DNA of 64,000 nt from Cylicocyclus nassatus (taxonomy: Eukaryota > Nematoda > Chromadorea > Rhabditida > Strongylidae): positions 14,913,742-14,977,741 of the forward strand of contig CATQJL010000223.1 of NCBI GenBank assembly GCA_958299035.1, in the 5' to 3' direction. Both the position numbers and the translations under genes were made by a program. Positions within the stretch are counted from its first letter, which is position 1; the number at the start of each line of letters is the position of its first letter. Under the pieces are notes generated by a model. The model ran no database searches. It worked only from the letters and a program-made list of their open reading frames with translations, and was not told the DNA's origin. This document shows positions 56,872 to 64,000 of this stretch, piece after piece.

Positions 56872-59800
56872 TTAAAAACAAGATAAAATACCTCCTGATT
56901 GAAGGGCATCATTGATCCATTCATGCAACCTAGATTTGAGGCGCATTCTAGCATCCGTCAAAGACTGTAGGTCATTTGGAGAAGCAGGATACATATCAGC
57001 ACAATGTGCTGTGCCTATAGATCTTGAAAATAAATAGTTTCTACCACTAAGATATCCAAAGGTTACCTTCGATCAAGAACGCATCAATTTTGTTGTTCTC
57101 ATCGGATTGAAGGTGGCCGAGGGATTTCCAAGGATCGATTGAACCATTGGGAAAAGCAACCTTTGTGCCCTACAACTGCATAATAAATTGAAAAACAATT
57201 TGACCACAGCATTAAATCGACGCAGCTTCATCTCTGAAATTGTCAGTCTAAAAAATTATTTCATGCATCTGAGCGGCTATCGATATTGTTGAACATCCTC
57301 AAATTAAGAGCTTCTAGCGTGAGAAATAGCCTTGGGATAAAGTCACGCGGTAAACCAAAGAGTGACGCTTACTTTCACTCTTTCTTTCTTTGAGTTCGCA
57401 CAAAAACCATTGCAGAAAAGAAGGTGCTTTGATTTGCCGATTTTTTTATTGAGATATTAGGAGCGTCTCGGAGCGAAACATATTGAATATACCAAAACAT
57501 CTCTAGCTCTTTCTTTACATGTAATTAATTTCCCTTCACTACTTTAGAATTTTTAACAGCCTACGATGTAATTTCTTCTACTTTATTCTGACTCTTCAAG
57601 GCTTCTAACTTTTCTTTAGCATGTTTCTAATATAATTGCTCAAAAAGACGCTACAGCTTCATCCTATTATTAATAAATAATTATGATTAGCTTGATTCCA
57701 GCAAAAAAAAACTTCCTTGTTAGCTGACATACTGTAGCATATTTTTTGCTAACTTTATAAACTGAGTTTACCTTATAGGCATCCGCTCCACCGTATTTTT
57801 GCAGAACAACTGCAACATTTCGGTAAGTTGAATCCAAGGTGTATTCTGGACCAAACAAATCTATGCATTGGTCCGAAAAGAAGCTGAAACACAGCATCTT
57901 CATTACTCTTGTTGATTTTTTTGGACAAAGAGCTCACTCTACTGGCAGAGTGCTGCCAAATATCCCATTATTGCCTCCATCAGTTGTTTGGAAGTAACCC
58001 AGTTCCGTACACGTCTGCCATACCCAGCCGCGCATAGGAACTGGAAACATCTTTGAAAAGCAATTCAGTCCATTTATTTATTGCTGCTTTCGATCAGTAA
58101 TCTTATTTCTAGGCGGGCTTACATAAAGCATGTACTCCGGTAATCTTCACTTTGAGCGTCATGATAGAACACAACCTTTACTTAAAGAAAAGAAAAGAAG
58201 TCATCCGGGGCTATTATGACACAACTATATAGGAGTGAATGTGAATGAGGCAAGTGTGGATGATTTTTGAACGAAAGCTTGGAAAACAAAAAGATTGCGT
58301 TTTTGTAGCCTTCTCTGCTAAAAAAGTTTTTATTCTCAAATTCTTCTAGAATTTGGAACGACAATTCTCAAATAACCTTTTTATTAACTTTGAGTGTAAG
58401 AAGTTCACTAAAGCTGTTGAAGTTCAATAAAATCGGAAAATTGCGCAAGAAATCGCCATATAAATGCTGGTTTATCTCGTTATGGAGTGATTTTCAACAT
58501 CTGCGACGTTGTCAGTCCTCCTGTTCGTGTCATGAGGATCACAACGATATACAGGGTGTGCAAAAAAATGTCCTAGCAAACTGTTTGTTCATATTGAAGC
58601 TTTATCTCCGCTTTCAGGCTGACAGCCTCGCAGAACTCCATTTTCTGATTTGAGCAAGAAGTCTACAAAAACCGTGATTTCAAAAATACCTTGCTTTTCA
58701 TTTAATTTAGCCCTTTTCAAGCGGGTTTTTGGGCATTCCATAGATCTTGCTTCTGTGCATAGCGCAGACAACGTCGCGGGCCTAACCCCTCTGACTGTAA
58801 TGGAATATCTGGCAAAAAGCTGCAAAAAGTGCGATTTTGTTCATAGGCCTTTATTGGAGTTAGTAAGCAATCACTTTTCATATGCTTGGGGGCATTTTGC
58901 TCAAAATTATGAGCACAACAAAGCGAACAACGTCGCCAGTAACGGAAACTATGAGAAAAAGGTTAAAATTCGAAGGACGCGTCAAATAAGTTGGGGACGA
59001 GTGGATGGTGGTATGAGGCGCCGCTATGACCAGATCGGACACAGGTTCGATCCCCGCCCCTGGGCCAACCAAGCCCTCTACCCTCCGGGGCCGGTAGATT
59101 GGTACCAGAGTAATCTGGGAGGATAAAAGCACTGACTTGGAAACGGCTGGCCCCGCAAGTCGCTGTAATAGGCTCGCACGCATACAGTTGCCTCTTCGAT
59201 TATGAAGTTAGTGTGTGCGTTCGGCGCATACCCTCAGAGGGTATTGAAGACGCCAAATCTTTTATCCTTTATCCTTTAAAAACTAAGCTGTCTTCGATTA
59301 GGAGAAAACAAACTTTGTTTCCATAATTGGATGTTTTTCGTTCATTTTCTTCTTGTTAATCACCATCATCAAAAGATGTTCGTTTTTAAAACAATCACAA
59401 AGAGATAACTGACTTTTCCTCGTTTTCCCCTGCTGTGGATTGCCTAGTCAGCGAAAACTGCAATTCGAAGTGCCGCCAAACGAAAACTTTTAAACTGATA
59501 GCGGCGTGTTGCTAGGTTTCAAAAACTTCTTCTGCTTTCGCTAATTGTTTTGTATCTTTTTGTCTTCTCCGATTTCCTACAGACAACTTTCACTTTTTAT
59601 GGGGAGCAAACACTCAAAGAACCTTAGCATTTGACGCTTTATCTCTAGACTATCGAAGATGCGCTTCCAGTATACGAAAAAATTCTGGAGTAAAGGCCTC
59701 GGTAGATGGTTTTAAGCTACCCTTCAAAGCAATTCGCGAAATTCTTCTATCGATTTAATGATTTTTGGCACCTTGCAAGGAAAGTGAACACTTACCAGCC

Positions 59801-62800
59801 GCTAACAAACTGCTTGCACATTTTGGTGTGAACAATGCAGTGAAGTTCATTTCCACTTCAAAATTAGAAGGTGCAGTCACTCCAATAAGCCTTTCTGGGG
59901 TAAACTCGTGCAGGAGGGTAAGACCCCGGACAGACTTCACGCGATTTGATCGTCTCGACTCAATCGCCGACATTTCCATTCATTTTCATTTCACATTCAA
60001 AAATTTCAGACTGGAAAAGTATCACAACCGAAATGCAAGTTGATCGGCATGGAATGATGTTGTAACAGTTGTCTCGCCGCGATTCAGTCGCGACGATCAA
60101 ATCGCGTGAAATCTGTCCGGGGCCTAAGGGGGAGGGCTGCAGTGCAGTATTGGTACTGCAGAAAAGGGGTGGAGAATATGGCCCAAAAGGACGGGAAGGT
60201 AGAAGGACAAAGTGTGGTTTTTGGCCACCCCCTCAAACGATGACCTGGGCTGGACCAGGAAAGCCAGGTAGTGCTACCATAATAAGCGCTGAGGCAGCCC
60301 ATCTTATTATTTGCGTATATCTGTTTGTCAGCGACTTACGGGGGTCAAAATTAGGGTCAAAGGGGAAGTCGTAAGAAATTTTGGCTTCAAAGGGGATATC
60401 GTTTTCAAAATTCTGAAATGCCACCTCCTGCCGGGCCCTGCTCCAACTTTAGATATAGAAAAGAACAACGTTGGTTCAACGGAAGCAGATATCTTTTACT
60501 TGAATGTACTAATCTGTGAGAACACGATAAAATTTAGCATGTACAAAAAACGAACGCATACAATTCCAAAGTTAATAGTATCCACAGTGGATACCAAGAT
60601 ATATTATGTACAATACTTGTACTTCAAAATTACTTAGAGTGTTTAGGAATTGCTTTGATTACGGACAGTTCAAAGCAAGAATAATTGAACTTAATAGTAC
60701 GTCTAAAAAAACGGATGGAAGTTTGATATTTTTATGAATAGACATTATCGCATATTCCTCGATAGACCATCCATAATGCGTAAATATGGATTTGCTACAC
60801 CCCTTCATTTCCCTCTTCTACATGAACTGCGAAACATGGAATGCGGCTAATGCGCTCTGAGGTCATGGCGGAAGAACACTCATTCGAAAGTGAGGTTGCA
60901 ATCAATTTTTCGTCACTCGTCTTACCTTTTGGATGTTACATTTGTTTTCGTCAAAGGCCTTTATTTTTCCTTGTCTTTCCTGCATCTTTTGTGTTTGAAA
61001 ATTTGACTTAGGATTCCAATCTTGCATAAATCTTTTGCTATAATTTTGAGGCTTTCTCGGGAACTACTGACGAGGGGGACCAGAAAAGCTGCACTACCGG
61101 TATAGTTCTTAGCACCAAAACCGGAGAGTGTTCAAAAACTCGAAAAATTCTAAGACTCTTTTTGTATGTGTCTAGCATTTTATCTATCAAATGCACAAAA
61201 CATTGTTATGATATGTTTTTAGTATTATACTGCTTACCAACATCATCAAGAAGGCTGTTATTGTAGCTAGTATCACCATAGTATTTCACGAAATCTTCAT
61301 AGCTGTTGGGATAACAGCCCAACTGGCCACCATTCATAATCGTATACCAGTCCATCTAAGAGTAAATGAAAATAAGTATGAATTATAGAGAAAATTGCTC
61401 TGAGAACTTGCATACAACTTGTTTCACTCTCGCCATCTCATCACCGAGCGTGAGGTTATTCATAATTCGACAAGCCATAGGTATACCCAGTCCATTGCGG
61501 GTTGCATTGTTCTAAACATTACATTAAGTGAAAAGGAATACTTCTCGTAGCAATTATATGTTTCATTATTTTACTCTGTTATCTCCTGAATACTGATTGA
61601 TTCCTTGAAAGTAGCCGATTACATTGGAGAAGAAAAACTGCACTGACTTCGCAATATTCGTCTCATTGAATGCATTGCAAAGGCTAAAACATAATCTTCA
61701 ACAAAGCAAACTTCACTTTTTCAAGGCTTTTAGGTATTTGCAGCCATTTTTCCGTTTTTTTTTCAAAAATATGAATATTTCTCGATAAGATAAAACTTGA
61801 TGTATAGAACAGCGTTTCATGATCTCACCAAAATCTCACGTATGCGAAGAATTAATCACAAAACTGAAATTTTGCTAAACTAGATAACATTTGAGAGCAG
61901 CAATGCTTTCCCATGATAATGGTGGTCTCATGCCCTTTGTCAAAAACGTTGTTAAGCTCGTTTAACAATATTTGTTTCAAGAAAAAAGCAAAGGGTTGAA
62001 GTAATTTGGAGTCTAGCTATGCAAACATTTGTTCAGCACAAATTTCATTTACCTGCAACAATATGAACCAAAAATAAAATTGCGATAAGGTTGTAATCTT
62101 AGCACTTACTACAGTAGATTATTAGTTGTAAATTTTTTTGTTCTGCTTATTTTTCAGCTGGTTACCAAACAGCGACTTTTTTGCTCTAAACATCACCAAA
62201 ATGCGCAAGTCTCTTCAGAATACGTTTCCCCCCCCCCCCCTCCCCCCAACTGTGTTAAATTCTCCAAGTCGGATCTCAAAATCTTCCAAAAAAGTTCTTG
62301 GGACATGAAACAATTTCAAATTTCTCATCGGCTAGATGGTCACCATTAGTTGCAAGACTCGGGTACAGTGCATAATGCATCTAACTTCTGTTATCTTTTG
62401 ATTAAGATTGCCAACTTAAAAATAGAAATTTCTAATCATTTTTGTTATTTTCTATGAACAGAGAAATTTTTTTGGATTAACGAAAAATTCAAGCTGACCT
62501 GGATAGCTAGCACTTTCAAAAAATGTTTCAACATTATTAGAAAATTTTCAGAAGTTTGTTTATAGACTTATACTCACTTGAAAATCACTTGCAGCTTCTT
62601 TCTCCCATCGGTACCGTTATACGCTAATTTTTGCATCTTCGTAAAAGCTGTGCGGATGTGATCAGCGCACAAAAAACTTTCACCACGATAGTTTTCCTCT
62701 GTATGGACTAGATAGTCTGCAAAGTGGTATTGTTTGCTACACCGATGAAACTTTTTAGGTTACCATAATAGTCGACGAAGACGTGAACAGCAGATGAAGA

Positions 62801-63554
62801 TGATATGGCTCCAATTGTATAGTCTGGATAAGTCTCTCGGAAAAATGCCGATAGTGACCCTGTAGAATTTTTAGGAAATTTGATCTAGTTTATGCCAATG
62901 TTGAATAGATTGCCTGGGTAAGATCCTCCAAATGTTACCCAGTGAGTTTTCGTGTGTGGGTAATACTTCACATTCATTTGATCGATAAATTCCTTTATGT
63001 CTGCTAAAGCTTGGTCAATAGTAAGGAGTTTTAAAGATGCGACGTCCTGTAGCCTTAATTTCATAGATAGTCTGTTTCTTTTCTATTTCAACAGCTACCC
63101 TGTCGGTGAATTTTCCTTGGGACCATAAAATCTATGCTCAAGCTGAAAAGCGGCAGCCCCATATTCTTTGGCCCATTGCATCATGGTGACACTTTCATCC
63201 CGCACCCATTTATCGCCAGGAGGAGAAATAGAGCCTAAAATGTTTTTTATAATTTAAATCTAGCTATCATTTCCGACCTTCTCCTCCAAGCATTAGGAAG
63301 ACTAGCCCTCTGCTTGCATTGTAAAACTTCCAGTTGTACTGATAGCGCTAAAATGAGATCAATTACATGGGTCCAATAAAAGGCATAGAAAGATAAAATT
63401 CTACGAACCTGTGACCAGATTGCCGAAGAAGCACTGTCAAAGTGGTCAATTTTTTGCTGTATGGTAGAGTAAATTAAGTACTGATCTTCAGTTTGTGGTC
63501 CATTGGAGTCAGGTGCCTTAACGTCACATTCACTTTGAAAATAGTTATACACGT
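56872..63554 (-). CDS. Serine carboxypeptidase, family S28 (PCP/TSSP-like)
   Basis: This is a secreted or lysosomal prolyl-type carboxypeptidase of family S28 (relatives: lysosomal Pro-X carboxypeptidase, DPP7, thymus-specific serine protease, nematode pcp genes). Thirteen exons give about 501 codons: 63554-63409, 63347-63278, 63234-63099, 63053-62914, 62859-62764, 62716-62578, 61683-61575, 61511-61419, 61355-61238, 58040-57938, 57883-57772, 57169-57067, 57014-56872. All joins keep frame. Landmarks are QQKIDHF, FLMLGGEG, FQLEHRFYG, the nucleophile motif GGSYPGS, CTELGYFQTT, NGSIDPW (Asp) and GTAHCADMYP (His). Several N-glycosylation sequons fit a secretory route. The initiator ATG and signal peptide are not visible; an upstream exon is probably outside or unrecognised. 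The 5' end given is a possible splice acceptor. Intron 4 is GC-AG. Intron 9 (3.2 kb) carries transposons. No defect is seen in the catalytic triad. Confidence 0.92.
58552..58985. mobile_element. TIR fragment N3 in intron 9
   Basis: TA then CAGGGTGTGCAAAAAAATGT resembles the N1 terminus, but no matching right end occurs before the SINE. The plus-strand open frame across it (58650-59126) runs on into the SINE and so is unlikely to be a gene. Confidence 0.5.
58990..59282 (+). repeat. tRNA-derived SINE, copy 2, in intron 9
   Basis: It reads GGATGGTGGTATGAGGCGCC, then CGCTATGACCAGATC, the B-box CAGGTTCGATCCCCGCC and GGGCCAACCAAG, ending in GCGCATACCCTCAGAGGG and a TTTTATCC tandem tail. It matches copy 1 (44591-44866). 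It lies in the S28 intron in the orientation opposite to the gene. Confidence 0.8.
59922..60125. mobile_element. Harbinger-like MITE in intron 9, 204 bp
   Basis: The termini GACCCCGGACAG and, inverted, GGCCCCGGACAG are flanked by TAA on both sides (59919-59921 and 60126-60128). Arms extend about 50 bp, including CGCGATTTGATCGTC. The TWA duplication points to PIF/Harbinger mobilisation. Confidence 0.8.
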
Positions 63555-64000
63555 CTATATCCTATTTCAAATTTTCGGTATATCATTCACAGAAAAATGG
63601 CAAAATGCCAGAGGAATTATAATTTGCTTCAAAGAATGTGTGTATATGTTCAACAATACATCAGATCAAGTTCTCTTATCTATGCTTATTGCTTGCCAAA
63701 TCTAAAAAAATAGCGACTTTGGTGCACTCTTTTTCCTATAATTTTCTTACCTACAATTATCTCACAACTTTGTTCAACTCGACCGTTCAGAAGAGAAAAC
63801 TTGCTTACTCAAAAGTCGATGATGTTAAGGGGGAGTTAAGGGGTGGTGTGAGAATTTCGAAATGATTCACTAAGAACAATATGATAGTGATTGCTTTTCT
63901 TAAAGTTAACCACACTTTTAAACAATATAGAGCTACAAAGTTGAACCAAAACTCAAAATTAGCAATCTCAGGAAAGACTTCATTATTCTCTAGGTACATT
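63555..64000. other. Upstream region of the S28 gene
   Basis: No signal-peptide exon with a good ATG and donor was found on the minus strand here, though a hydrophobic minus-strand frame (63805-63999) exists. The true first exon may lie beyond the window. Confidence 0.35.

Noticed and set aside
58650..59126. 158-codon frame in intron 9 of the S28 gene
   Set aside because: It starts in a TIR fragment and reads into the SINE, so it joins two unrelated repeats.
1..64000. CRISPR array or bacterial operon
   Set aside because: No regularly spaced identical repeats with unique spacers, and no bacterial gene organisation; spliced genes and eukaryotic transposons dominate.

Overview
This is eukaryotic, AT-rich and gene-poor DNA, most likely from a nematode and probably a rhabditid/strongylid (clade V) worm. 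The main support is one well-resolved multi-exon gene with short introns (43-63 bp, plus a few long ones) ending in (T)TTCAG/TTTAG, and a fragment of the P-body helicase CGH-1/DDX6 that reads very much like the nematode protein. Family calls come from reading translations by eye. No database search was possible.

Layout. 1-1,600: decayed pieces of two cellular genes (a polypeptide GalNAc-transferase and a CGH-1/DDX6 helicase), the first split by a 680-bp terminal-inverted-repeat (TIR) element. 1,600-14,300: non-coding DNA with tandem duplications, tRNA-like units, a large GC-rich foldback element, several MITEs and a 404-bp Helitron. 14,380-21,416: a 7-kb LTR retrotransposon on the minus strand, with 217-bp LTRs that look identical but an interior almost empty of pol. 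21,400-38,480: a mosaic of nested Helitron, hAT-, mariner- and Harbinger-like elements. 38,487-38,986: an assembly gap of 500 N, abutted on its left side by what reads as a cDNA template-switching adapter. 38,987-42,307: the 3' part of a decayed Ty3/Gypsy element with its 3' LTR. 42,500-56,500: more Helitrons, a foldback with an Asn/Thr-like minisatellite, a tRNA-derived SINE, mariner-like MITEs and two opposed RTE-clade LINE fragments. 56,872-63,554: a 13-exon minus-strand serine carboxypeptidase of family S28 with its catalytic Ser, Asp and His motifs intact; this is the only convincing intact gene.

How it fits together. Target-site duplications let the insertions be ordered: a hAT MITE lies inside a Helitron, a second hAT MITE inside a mariner-like element, another Helitron inside a second mariner-like element, and the 3.2-kb intron 9 of the S28 gene has collected a TIR fragment, a SINE and a Harbinger-like MITE. 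The most unusual items are the LTR element with identical LTRs and a degenerate interior (probably mobilised in trans), the adapter sequence at the gap, the GC-AG intron that splits the S28 nucleophile motif, and several foldback families I cannot name.
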